This document shows, in pieces, positions 44,368 to 55,803 of a stretch of 64,000 nucleotides of DNA. The position numbers were made by a program, and so were the translations under genes. Each line of letters begins with the position of its first letter. Positions within the stretch are counted from its first letter, which is position 1. This stretch comes from Clitopilus passeckerianus. Its lineage: Eukaryota; Basidiomycota; Agaricomycetes; Agaricales; Entolomataceae. Where the stretch lies: assembly GCA_944990035.1 (NCBI GenBank), contig CALYLX010000054.1:434001-498000 (forward strand), read 5' to 3'. The notes below the pieces were generated by a model, which saw nothing but the letters and a program-made list of their open reading frames with translations, made no database searches and was not told the origin of the DNA.

Positions 44368-45787
44368 CAACAGTACCTGTACCGGCATTGTAATGTAGTC
44401 CAGCAGTTGTAGGCGTACGGTGTGATAGTATCTCCAGGCACTACTGGGCATTATAATGTGCCCTAACGTCGCCTCCTGTGTAGTTAGTACACTATACATT
44501 GAACCCGTATTATAATGTTTAACCCTGGCCGCATCACCCCTTACGTCAGGCGGTTGGATTTTGCAGGTAAGGGCATTATAATGTGGGTTTAATATCGTGA
44601 CACGGGGAAATTATAACGTAGAACCACCATCACACGTTATAATAGTGGCGTAAATCTGCTATTATAATGTGGAAGCATTCCGCTCTTGACCTTACATGGA
44701 GAGGAACAGCATTAGCCAGAAGCTGACGAAAACCCAATAATTGCATATTTTCGGGTCATTTAACAGAGGATCATAGTCGAAACAACTTAATAGAATTTCG
44801 AACTGGCATTATTCCGCCTAAGAGGTGGTGGACTACGCCCCAGGCGACGTGGACGCAACCGGGTTCACGAATTTTGATTTCAACATATTAAAGCGGCGAT
44901 TCGACGTAATGCCAAAAAGGGAATGCCGCAGTGATAAGCCTCATCCTATTGGCTTATTTTAATTCCAGATTGATGCGGGCCGGCGACACATCATCTGCTC
45001 CGCCAGCCTGTCGAAAAGAACGAAAAGTAGATTCCCGCATGCTTGAGGCCATACTAAGGCACAAATGAGAGGTCACTCAAATACAATAGGTAGTGTAGCT
45101 CCTGATATGCTCAGAAATCCCGGTACTAGAACCGAATTTTCCAAGTTTGAAAAGGTCAGACGAAAACTGAAGGATCAGTAGCATTTCCCTTGCATTCTCT
45201 ACTAAACTTGACGACATTGCGATGTCCGGTACTTATGCGATGGGTTGTGTGGCAATAAAACATTGAATAGATAACAAATGCTCTCCTTCCCCATCTCTGT
45301 GAATAACATGGTGGATTCTGCTTCGAGACCCATTTCTTTGCACGAAATATTGAGAGGATGAACCTGAGGATGGAGACTGTTTTCGGGGCGAGAAATAAAA
45401 TCTACATCATCCAACGAGCCTACAAGTAGATTTCTTCCAAGAAATATCTCTACTTGCTTCATCTTCATCACGCATTGCTACAGAACCATGTCCCAAACAT
45501 GGGGATGGTAGATACTGTATCCAAAAAGAAGTGGCACACGTAAGGATCGAACCAACGCTACGCAAAAGGTAACTCTGGCGAATTAAGCAATACGCCACAC
45601 GGCTTGTAGAAGCTTACTATCAGTAAAATATGATCCAAATATCATCAATAACCAGTAACATTATAATACGGCCAAATTACTGACAACGAAATACTCGACA
45701 TTATAATACAGAGTCATCAAAACCTCACACTATCACACCGTAGCCCTGCAATTGCTCCAAACATTACAAAACGGCTACACGGACTCC
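44368..45787. mobile_element. Non-autonomous DNA transposon, 1,420 bp, subterminal ATTATAAT repeats
   Basis: Flanked by the 9-bp direct repeat TCTTCCAAG (44359-44367, 45788-45796). The ends are imperfect inverted repeats of about 60 bp: the outer part aligns as AGTACCTGTACCGGCATTGTAATG with AGTCCGTGTAGCCGTTTTGTAATG (18 of 24), and the inner TACGGTGTGATAGT is perfect (44416-44429, 45729-45742). Six exact ATTATAAT octamers lie at 44450, 44509, 44575, 44661, 45660 and 45700, all within about 300 bp of an end. The largest frame is 89 codons and shows no transposase. An 8-9 bp duplication is compatible with hAT or KDZ-type transposases; the superfamily is not settled. A related right end is at 1-249. 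Confidence 0.8.
45532..45600 (-). ncRNA. tRNA-like Pol III unit inside the DNA transposon (weak)
   Basis: The minus strand has an A-box-like TGGCGTATTGCTTAATTCG, a B-box-like GGTTCGATCC, a 3' end GTGTGCCA and TTTTT about 5 nt later (45523-45527). The T-arm would pair at four of five positions, but the 5' acceptor strand does not match the 3' one, so it is not a functional tRNA. It may be a tRNA-derived (SINE-like) piece or chance. Confidence 0.25.
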
Positions 45788-46199
45788 TCTTCCAAGTAGA
45801 CCACTTCGAAACGTGAGCGAAATGCTGAGAGGGGAGACTGAGGACCTTGAGTTCGCGATGAGCAAGCCAGCACCAATTGTCCGGACAGATCCACTTGCAC
45901 CACCCCCGCTCGCATCTGACCTGTCTCTCTTCGGAGGAACTACAATGAGATGAGATTTATGGAGATCGTTTGGACCGAGCAACGACGTACTGATCGGGCT
46001 CCGAGTTTGGCGCAAGCTCGCTAGCAGTGACACGCATGAAGGTGTCTCCAGCGATCACAAGGAGAGAAAGGACTGGGAGGTTGAAAGTGTTGGCGATCAT
46101 AACCGAACAAGCTCTAGAGCTATGCTTGGCCTGACGAAGACAGATTGTCTTTATAGTTTGAGCAGATATATATTCACCAAACGGGAATACTAACTCAAC

Positions 46200-48960
46200 T
46201 TGTCGGGATGGCCAATGCTTCGCATGGCGGTTTACGAGTCTGGAGTTCGCTTTATCATGGTGACCTCCTCTATCCGAGTTATCTATACTCTGAGATGCAA
46301 TGAACCACACCCTACTTGTGATTACTACCTGTCGTAAAGTTTCTGTCCGACGCACCTTTAGGGCACGACATGTTGTGCATAAGGCTCCAAAGCCAAATGG
46401 TTGTCCGATAATGTTCGCAAAGGCTGACTTGCAGATGTACATTCGGCATACGTCGACATCTCTGGTGTATGAGAAGACAGGTCATTGACAGTGGTTCAAC
46501 GTTCAGCGTCAACTTCAGAGATGTACTTGAGGACCAAAGGCATGGTACGGCAGGTACGGCTATGTCCGGAGAGCGTGATGCCATGTATTCGGCCTGTTTG
46601 TATACCATACATGGGTCTATGACGCACTTCTGTGGAGCGTTGGCCCAAAGAGGCAGTCTAAGCGAACCAATTGAACAGCGGAGACGTAACCCATCACTGA
46701 TGTGGACGGTCGCTTAGGACCCTCATAGGAAAAAGGACTCGCTTCCGTAACAGCTAATTGCAAAACGATACAGGGTTTGACCGGTCACTTGTACACGTAA
46801 TCACTATTTCCCTTCTCATTTGTGACTGACTCAGAATCAGGCTTTCGGATGTGTTCCATTGGAAAGATAGATATCGAAATATTTAAGGAAATTATTCTTG
46901 GGTAGATATGAGGCAAAATTATGTGCTGGGATGCTTCCGAAGTCGATGATGCATGAAATGGCCATACGGCTGATTTGTACACTTTTAGCCGAGCTGGAGG
47001 GAAATTGGATAATAAAACTCGATCGGGGCCGTTTTGCTTCAATATTTTAATACCAGCTACTTTGTATGTATGTAGGATGATATAGACATCATACATTCAA
47101 TTGTTTCACGAACGCTTTCTGCCATAATCACGTTCAGAACGTATAAACCGCCATAAACTGCCTTCGTTTGTGGCAGTGCTTCTGAGTCCTGGCACAACGC
47201 TGATTTCGCCTTTCTGGCGAGTGTTCTCTCAAATACAGCTCTTGCCGCACGCAGGGAGCCTTCAAAATTGGTAGTATAGGTAGTTACATGCTATACTTCA
47301 TATCCCCCACCAATAAGTAGTCGAAACCCCTCCCTATAGGCTCTCTAGGTGGAGATTACGGCGCCGTCAAAAATTCTAAAGTGGCAGTTTTTCGACCTTA
47401 TTCGCATTTCTCGTGCACGCCAGAGGTATTTATAGCTATTTAGCCTTTCATAAATATGTAATACATCTATACACATCGAATGGCACCCATACTGCGCCAG
47501 GAATTGACCGCCATCCACCGAAAATGCGAAGTGTACAGTTGACCCATAGTGTACAAGTGACCCGTCAAACCCTGTAGAGACCCCTGCCCTTCTGGGTACA
47601 GTAGAAGGATGTGATCGCGCATCAGCAAGCCGACCGTGCCGACCCAGTGTCTCGGTTCTGCACTGAGCATGTCAAAGGTACCCCCTCACCATCGCAAGTC
47701 CAGGCAGCACGACTGGCCGGCACTGCGTTCTCTAAGCACTTGATAGAATAGATGAGCACAAGGAGAGCACGTACATCTGCCGACATTGATCGCCCAGCCT
47801 CGAACCTTAACCTGTAGGTGGCATCACTGAGCATTCAATTCAATTATTGTATGCTACCAAAATCGTTGCGGATACAGTTCAGCAAACGCTAGAGGTAGGT
47901 TTCAAAGTGTGCTATAAGCGTGAATTAAGTCTAAATAGTGAAGTCGTCGTCCAGAAATGAGGAATAAGGCCGTATCTCCTTCTTCTTTTATCTCAAACAC
48001 TCACACGCGAGCCATTTCATGTTCTCACGGTTAGACTCCTCAAACATTGGGCTTTAGATACCAAAAACACGCAGGGGGAAGCAGTCTACGATATCGTGGA
48101 AGTGAACGAAATGGTTTGCGGCCCCAAACTATTGGTACGGCACGCTCGGCTTGCTGATGCGAGATCATATCGATCACATCCTTCTACTGTGTGCAGAAAG
48201 GTAGGGGTCTCTATCGTTATGCAATCAGCTGAAACTCGTAACTCGTAACCTTTTTGGTGACAGGAAATCGATAGTTCCTTACTGCCCTGCGACGTCTCCG
48301 CAAGTTCATTCAGATTACTTGATTTGCATGCAATGTCGTGAGATGAACTGTTCAATTTTGAGGAGTAAAAGGGATGAGATTAGAGATCGATAGGTATTGA
48401 TCAATGTAACTATCTCTTAGGCTCTCTTCAGAAACAAATCTCGAATGATTCATCTTTACTAGGCTGTGGGGGGTTTAGAGCAGCGGCGGAATTAGTGTAC
48501 CCGATACGTACTCGGAGATTGACCAGCTTCTGAGTAGGAAAAGTAACCACATGCAGGTTGTCAAGCGTAGGAACAATAGAGACAGACGCCAAGGGCGAAC
48601 GGGCCAAAGCCAGATATCCCGAAGTCTGAAGCATAAAGGAAAGGTTAGATCGCCAAGTGATCAAAAGTCCACATGGACGCACCTAGTTCAATTCACTGCT
48701 ACTTCGGTTGAGCTCCGAGGAAGTGAATATGCTCATATCCGTTCAGAAATAAGTATAAACCGAACGTCCGATCATGTTCTCAGTCGTCCATATCGAGAAT
48801 TTGCCCTTGCGACCTATGGGCCTATACCTATTTGGAACGTTGGAATGACTGAAATTGGAAAGGCCCAGTACGCCATGGATCGAGGGCCTCGTGGCCTGGT
48901 AGAGGGATCCTGCGGTAGCGTGTCGCTTTGGAAGCAATCTGGCGACCTCCGCCAATCATG
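46200..48960. other. Gene-poor stretch between duplicated blocks
   Basis: No supported gene. 48,220-48,720 matches 40,080-40,540 (upstream region of the cysteine-rich genes). 46,200-48,200 has no counterpart there and no transposon ends were found. Short frames have no splice context. Confidence 0.35.
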
Positions 48961-48969
48961 TGGCCTATA

Positions 48970-51400
48970 GGACATGTTAGATCTGGCTGTGAGGATTAGA
49001 GAAATACCTTACAGGTCGAAGTTTGGATGTCTGGTATTCCTGAAAAATGCCTTAATATCCTCATGGGACTCTCGGTGCATCCTGAGTTTCCGGGTACGGC
49101 ATCCGCCCTTCATCTTGGTTGGATTTCGGAGAGGTAGTGAAGGGAAGATTCGCGACGACGTCAGAGTACGAGTTCTCTGGCTAGGATGATGCAATCCATT
49201 TGAGAATATCTTGGGATTTGGCCGTATTAGCTACGAAGTCGTAGGGTAAGCTGCATGCTACAAGGGTCGACTAAAATCGACAGTCATCAGCGAGCCGCGA
49301 GTTTCGTACAGGGTTCATGACTGACCTGAGCCCTTCAGAGAGATGTTAACGAAGGCGCGGGGCCTACTTGCTCTGTTCTTGGCAACGTTTGATGAGAAGC
49401 GCCATTTGCCAATGTTAGCTGACGTGTTGACAACTTCCACAGATAGGCTTCAGAATGACGGCATTGTCAAGCCTGTACCCATCATTACTGAGTCCAAGTT
49501 TCCTCAAGTCAGGTAAAAAAAAGTTGGCATACCCGATATGTGTTACGTTCCGACCATTTGGCACCAAAAGTTTAGCGTGGCAGGGATACTGCGAACACCC
49601 GGGTTGTCGAGAGTCAGCCAATTTCACTTGCTGTGGCACTAGCTGCGTACCGTCAAGCACACTGTTGTTAAGCTCCCAAGCCTGAACCCTCCATTGTCGA
49701 CCGAGTTTGTGTGGAAGATGGGGTCCTGGCGTTGGTGATGGTGGTCGAGGTGAAAGGTGTTGTTTGTTGTTGTGACTCGATCCGTTCTTCCGAGGTTCTC
49801 CTACCAGGCTTCGCACAACTTGTGGACTCTTGGATGTTCAGCCAGCGCGAGAACAGAATGCAGGGCGGAGATCTCACCATGGATTGCGGTTCTTGCCTTG
49901 ACTAATCCTCGAAATTGAGTCACTCCGTGGAAGAATCAGATGCTGCGCTTTCTTGCGGTTAGATTCCGCCCTGGGTAAAGCTGCAGCAAAAGCAACACTC
50001 TGAATACATCTCAGCTATTCGGGTACAATAACTTCATACTATATCATCCCGGAAGATAAGAAGGCGCCAGATGGCCTTCCTTAGGCCACCGATAGGCTTT
50101 GGATTACCCGAACTTGCAAACTGCGGCGCTGGGAGAAACTAGGTTGGATTGGATCGTAAATCCCATTCATTCCCGTTCTGATAATGAAACGTATAAACTG
50201 ACCCTTGATACCTCTAGCTGCATTCGATACCCATACACGTGGAGACTCTTGAGGCTACCCAGTGCGGGTTGGCGTCCGGTCAACAAGGCCCTCTGAAAGG
50301 GCGGAAGCGGCCCAGAAACCCTTGAACAGATAAGGTCGTTTTCGTCTTCTCGCAGAGCTTCCCAAGAATCGAACGTTTCCTCGTTAGGTGTCGATGATAC
50401 GTTCATGGATTCAAGTAGCTGGACTTTTGAGTGCCATTCAACGGTTGTTCATAGAACTTTGTCCAAAAAGCCGAAGTCCGCCCGCCTAGGGCGCAATCTT
50501 GTGGTGACGTCCTCTTGGAGCTACGAGTATCTGTAAAGAAACCTGACACGTCTGTTTGAGTAGTCGAAGATACACAATATCCCAAGATCATACCTGCGTG
50601 CGATGCCGAGACGAATGCGTACGAGAATGGTCTCGGAACAGTCGCTGCACCTGTTCCATGAGGCTTAGGAAAATGTCGTACTACGAACTCGGACCATCAA
50701 ATCCTAGTTGGCTTGACCGATAGTCTTCGGGGTATCTTAGCCAATGGATGAACTTGCGTTTGCAGCGAGGCCTGCCAAATACCCACGAATACTCGAGGAG
50801 GTCGGAGGAAATTTGCGTCCACAAGGCCTATTCACGAATCTTCGAGATGGGCGTTCCTGCTGGCTTTCTACAGAGGGATGTGGTTGCCTCTGCTGGACGG
50901 CTCTACATATCCCTCCGTTCCCTGGCCGAGCTCGTCTTGAAGCTAGTGACTTGCGAGAATCCATATCAACTCGTGGGGTTTGAACGAGGGCTGAGATTGT
51001 CGAACGCTCTGCCTTTCTTCGGGGTTTGACTGCTTGCGGCTCGATGATCGTTGACAATTCCTGGCGTTGTCAATGTCTACTGTTGTCTGGCCTGAGCTCG
51101 TTCAGTTGGCGTCTTCGTATTACGGGTGAGTTTTTTTTTCAAAAAATTGAGCGACGAGTGTATGTAGACTCACAATTGTCAGAGGCCGAAGCGACGACAT
51201 CCGTCGTCAACATCAACACCAGCGTGGGGTCGTATTCCTGGTGAAGACAGGTATTGTCATCAGGCTCCTGCTCGTAGTCTCGAAGTACAATACCAAGGGA
51301 TTCTTGTTCAACGTTGAGCAGGATGAGGGTGTCATACACACCACCTCGTCGTTTGGGTATGAGTTTGTTTTACTCTTTGACCTCTAACTAATTTCACTCA
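48970..51400 (-). pseudogene. Decayed minus-strand genes upstream of RTA1 copy 1
   Basis: 49,680-49,930, 50,160-50,600 and 50,740-51,400 each match segments at 57,960-58,270, 58,430-58,850 and 59,040-60,240. A minus-strand exon near 51,339-51,172 reads DTLILLNVEQESLGIVLRDYEQEPDD and ends in a GTGAGTCTAC donor; its relative at 60,208-60,050 reads HDILILPDVELGRGLGITRRDYQQEP. The piece at 50,406-50,170 ends LKSLHVYGYRMQLE, which is LRR-like. Stops break all frames. Family not recognised. Confidence 0.35.
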
Positions 51401-52437
51401 CTTAGGCATCCGTCAGCAGCAGCAGCAGCAGCGGCTATTGCGCCTGCCCTCTCGCAAATATTATTCTCGCTCAGACATTTCGACTACGCAGATTCATGGA
51501 CCTGTAAGAGGTGTGGCACCTCTGTCAATGTTTGAACAACCATTGTCGATCCTGACTGCAACAAGGTCCATCGTTCTGCGCCGCAGTAGCCGTCAATCGA
51601 TATCTCCCGGCTCTGCCTTCCCACGTGCGCTATCAACGACAATTGAATGGCGGCAGTTCAAGTCGTTTTTGATGGACATCCCTAGCGTAAGCTAGATGAA
51701 TCATCGGGGGCCTTGAAAATTCCACACCGGCCGCGCCAGTAGGCTTCTGCGAACACTCGATTTTCAGCAGCTGCAAGTTCCCGAGCATCTGTATGTTCTC
51801 CCGGCTCTACTTACCTTACAAACTAAAGTCCTAAATTTCTCTTTAAAGGCAAATACTGACCAGGCCTAAAGCCCTGATATCTGGCAGTATGTCCGAAAAT
51901 GGGACCCCCGAGTTTCTGGTTTGAATGTCATCGAACGGTCCAGCATTCACCCGGTCTTCTCTTCCCTGCCTAACAAATGCCTCACTCGTGGAATTCTCCG
52001 CTAAGACGATACCCCCGACTTGGCGAAGACTGTGTAACTCTTGTGGCGGATGGCCTTTTTCCAGAGATGCTCTGTCAACCGACCACTGGTAGAGCCGTTG
52101 AACACTTCGTTGATGGGTGCTTAACTGCGCACTGCGGGTTACCCCAAATGCGCAGCTCCCTCCCCCCTCACCATACAGCCAGCAATCAGGTCTATGACGG
52201 GCCGTTGAGAGGAAAGCTATGTTTCTGAAGGTGTCGAAGGTAAAAACGTCAGGGCGAAGTTGTGCGACCATCGGTCGTCTCGCCTAGGCCATCAACGGGG
52301 TTCCATTTTTCGCAAAACCTCCCTCAACAATTTCTGGCTATATAATCTCCGACTGAAGCCTCCTCTCCTTCAGCTACTCTTCTATATCTTCTTCCTTTGC
52401 TTTATATCCATCTCGCGGTTGCAAATTTTCAAAAATC

Positions 52438-53773
52438 ATGGGTATGAATTTCGCCATCACCAGCACAGGCTTGGCTGACTATCCCCTGTAGTCGATATTA
52501 ACCTTTACGGTTACACCCCCAACAAGGCAGCTTGCATTGTCTTCACTTTGCTTTTCGCGCTTTCGACCGTTCTTCACCTTGGCCAGGCCATTCGTTCCCG
52601 CTTGTGGTGGCTCTTCCCAACCGCTATCCTATGCGGTTTTATGGAAGTCATTGGCTGGGCTGCTCGATGGTATTCCGTCTCCGACCCGAAGAAACTTACT
52701 CCTTTCATTATCCAGTAAGACCTATACGTTGTTTTCTAAGGATTGTCGTTTATGCTGTCAACAGGAGTAGCTTGACCGTCATTGCCCCGACACCCCTTGT
52801 TGCCACCAACTTTATTCTCCTCGGCCGACTCATTGGGATGCTTGGGGCTCAATACAGCAGGCTATCGCCGAGGTATTGTAAGTGCTCTTTGTGCGATGCT
52901 ATAATACAGAAGTCGCCTGACTTCGTTGTGCAGATACGGCTGTTTTCTTGAGTGGGGTGGGGTTCTCTTCGTTTACGTCGGCATGATTCGTTCTGATCTC
53001 GTCTCAGGACATATTCTCGTTCCTAGTTCAAGGTTCTGGAGGAGGTCTGGCTGCTTCTGCGTCAGGGAGCGGAAAGGATCCAAAGACTGTACCTCTCAAT
53101 CTCTCGTTACACGCGAAGTCGTTCGATTAAGTATTCTCTTAGGGTGAAAACATCACACTGGCAGGGATCATTATTCAATTGGGTACGTCCCGGCATTGTC
53201 TACTATCGTCGCTCGTAACTGACATCTCTTTTTCGTTTTCAAAGTCATGATCTCCATCTACATCTTTCTCGCCATCGAGTTCTTTGTCCGGTACAACAAG
53301 GATCGCCCCGTTCGTGCAGTGCCAGTGGTCATTACCAATGGAGTACCTGAGCCTCTCCGCGGGGCTCTCACCACACGTCGCCTCCTGATGAGCGTAGCGA
53401 TTATGTTCAGCACGGTCTGCCTTCTCATTCGGTAAGTAAAACCTCTGCAATGTCACGGGAACCTGGGCTAATTTCTCTCGCCTACCAGTGCTATCTACCG
53501 AGCGATCGAGTTCACGGACGGATGGGACGGTAAAGTTCGTACGACTGAGGTTTATTTCAGTACGTTCCTCAATACTTTAACTTCTTGGCGTATCTGATGT
53601 GAAATTGAATAGACGTGCTGGATGGTGCCATGATCATTCTCGCTATGTACACCATGAACGTCGCTCATCCCGGTATTCTTCTCTACCCGTCCAAGCGGCA
53701 GACGGATGAAGGCGCCTACCGTCTGGGAAGGAGGAGGCACGACAGGGCCGAATCGTACGCCTTCAATAACTAG
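52438..53773 (+). CDS. RTA1-like lipid-translocating exporter, copy 1
   Basis: Nine exons: 52438-52441, 52492-52714, 52765-52877, 52934-52956, 53008-53088, 53143-53182, 53245-53431, 53489-53559 and 53613-53773, giving 300 aa. The 4-nt first exon (ATGG) is supported by the identical structure of copy 2. About seven hydrophobic segments are visible. RTA1-family residues include YGYTPNKAACIVFTLLF, the W-rich IRSRLWWLFP, EVIGWAARW, APTPLVATNFILLGRLI, GSGGGLAAS, FFVRYNKDRP and FRAIYR-type CLLIRAIYR. Members of this fungus-specific family are plasma-membrane proteins linked to lipid translocation and resistance to toxic sterols. All introns are 50-57 nt. A partial duplicate of the 3' end lies at 53,830-53,880. 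Confidence 0.9.
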
Positions 53774-54607
53774 GCCTATACTCCAGGTCTTAGCCGTCTT
53801 AGTCAATAGCGTTGCTGGGCGATCGCTAGCGATAAGCACGACAGACCTAAGACCTACTCGTTGAATAACTACCCCAGGTCGTGATTGTCTTAGTTGAAAG
53901 TGGGCTGGAACCAAAGATTATATTACAAGGCCAGTTGACATGAATGGCTGATGACGATGATTTCCGAAAAATGACCATTAGGCGCCCAAAGTCGGCGCCT
54001 TGTACCCCAGGCTGAGGCCTGAATCGGCTCTGCATTAGCTTCCCCCTGCATTCCAGCGCGATGAGAACACCTTATCGTGTCCGGAATCCCCGTAGTACGG
54101 AACATTTAATGGCTGGCGTGGCATACCCGAACAAAATTTTCGTCCCGACTGGTCCTGCCGTTATACCTCCAGCTGCTGTCTACCGTTTGAGAAGGATTGG
54201 GTTAGTCTGGGTAAAGATTCATGAGGACATCGTATTGCAAGCTTCATAATCCCAGATATAGTAAATGAACCAAGCCTTAGAGGTGTCAGCTATGGTAGAG
54301 TGGTTCCATCCATACGTCGAGAACAACAGGGATGATTTGCAAAAGGTCGTCGTGAGTGCCACAATTTAACCGGCGCCCGACAAGTTCTGTAGCCACATTA
54401 AGGATACACGAACCACATACTTGGGAATGACAAGATAGATTGACAGGCTTTCGATTTCTGAAAGTTCAATGGCCGCAAGCGGGCTAGTCAAGTTCGATGG
54501 CAGATTGAATGAAGCTAGAACGTGGACCACACATCATTCCAGCTATCATCTCAAACCATAAAAACACATTCACATCGGATAGAACACATCTATCGACAAC
54601 TACCACC
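53774..54607. other. Intergenic with a partial 3'-end duplicate of RTA1 copy 1
   Basis: 53,836-53,885 (AGCACGACAGACC...TCGTTGAATAACTA..CCAGGTC) repeats the last codons and downstream sequence of the RTA1 gene about 100 bp after the real end. Its TCGTTGAATAAC is closer to copy 2 (CCGTTGAATAAC) than to copy 1 (GCCTTCAATAAC). The remainder shows no gene. Confidence 0.4.
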
Positions 54608-55803
54608 ATGGCTTCACCCACAAGTAACACGATCCAGCCTGAAGAACTCTTCTCGTATCTGCCTCCTGCACCCCCCTACACCTGCTGCTTCCCACCCAAA
54701 GCACACCCTCAAATGTCCGAAATTGTTCTCTACGTGCAATCCTACTTTAACGACAGCTGGTCGTGGACATCTGACGTAGAGAGGGCATGGTATCCGATGC
54801 AGGATCTCGAACGGTGTTCCTCGTACATCATCCCGGAGGCGCCTCTCGACAGAGCAATAACAGTCTCATTGTGGTACACGCTTATCTTCCTGTTAGACGA
54901 CCAAATAGAAGTTCTTTCCGCTGCTGAAAAGGTACAGCAGCCATGCCTCTGCGCTGTAACGCGTCTTACTCACCTCATATGCTTCCTTGAAGGCACGAAA
55001 AGCAACTGATGTTCTGCAAGGCCTGATGGGAGGAACCAAGCTACCCGATCAGGCGTCGAAGTTGCAACGTATTGTCTACAAGGTTCATCGGGGCTTTGTG
55101 GACGTGGAGGATGCGGAGAGCCAGGCACTGGGTGAGGCTGTGCTGCAGGAGGGCGTGAAGTGGATGAAATGTGCGATTCAGGCGGCTGTTCGGAATAAGG
55201 ACTATAAGCCGGAGAGTTTTGAGGAATTTATCGTGTGGAGGAAGGGGACTTTGGGGACGTGGTAAGCCGTGTCACAACGGTACGCACGCTTCTGCTCAAA
55301 ACTGACGCTTGGATGTTAGGGTATTCTTATACACGCTCCGGTGGGCGTACAAAATCCACCTTCCTCAGCATATCCTCGAGAGTGCTAGCGTGCGTCGGTT
55401 TGAGGATAAGGCGATCACGCACACACTATTTGTGAACGACTTGTACTCGTACAGGAAAGAGGTGAAGGAGGCGGGGGAGGCTGGGATTCCGGTGTCGGAG
55501 CTGGGCTTTGACAACGCCATGGTTTATTTCATGCGGGGGAAGCAGATGACCGAGGAGGAAGCGGTAGAGGAGATGCTAAAGTGTCTGGGCGTGGCAGAGG
55601 CTGCGGTGCTTTCGGCGGTGGAAGAGGTATATGCCAAGTTTGAGGGGGATGCCGACTCGGAGGAGCTCCGGCGCTATGTTGAGGGAGTTTTGTTGACTCT
55701 AGGGGGTCATGTTGCGTGGTCGAGCTTTGCAGGAAGGTACAACAAGACGCCGAATAGCTTGAAACCATCATTGATCGGGGGATGGCAGGGGGCGGATTCT
55801 TGA
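54608..55803 (+). CDS. Class I terpene synthase (sesquiterpene type)
   Basis: Three exons: 54608-54931, 54993-55261 and 55320-55803, giving 358 aa, the usual length for basidiomycete sesquiterpene synthases. The metal-binding Asp-rich motif is DDQIE at residues 97-101 (DDxxE) and the NSE triad is N237-S241-E245 in NDLYSYRKE; both are complete. An RY-type pair occurs near the C-terminus (GRYNK). The expected reaction is ionisation and cyclisation of farnesyl diphosphate in the cytosol. The product cannot be predicted by eye. No P450 or other tailoring gene is adjacent. The gene lies between two copies of a segment that carries an RTA1 transporter. Confidence 0.88.

Larger units (their letters stand above)
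43641..46100 (-). pseudogene. Secreted cysteine-rich protein, copy 2, split by a transposon
   Basis: Exon 1 46100-45991 and intron 45990-45940 have the same lengths as in copy 1 (110 and 51 nt). The signal peptide (LPVLSLLVIAGDTFMRV) and the domain 1 start (CERGWCKWICPDNWCWLA) are kept. Exon 2 is interrupted by the element at 44,368-45,787 and resumes with WKTADDCRDN, the charged linker (ENRKKDEENRRRTIKCF) and the intron at 44,090. Exon 3 begins at 44,035, 11 nt short of copy 1, which breaks the frame, and bases are lost near CKTADDC of domain 2. The open C-terminal part (ADDCKADGDARAC..., to 43,641) still resembles copy 1. Non-functional as it stands. Confidence 0.75.
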
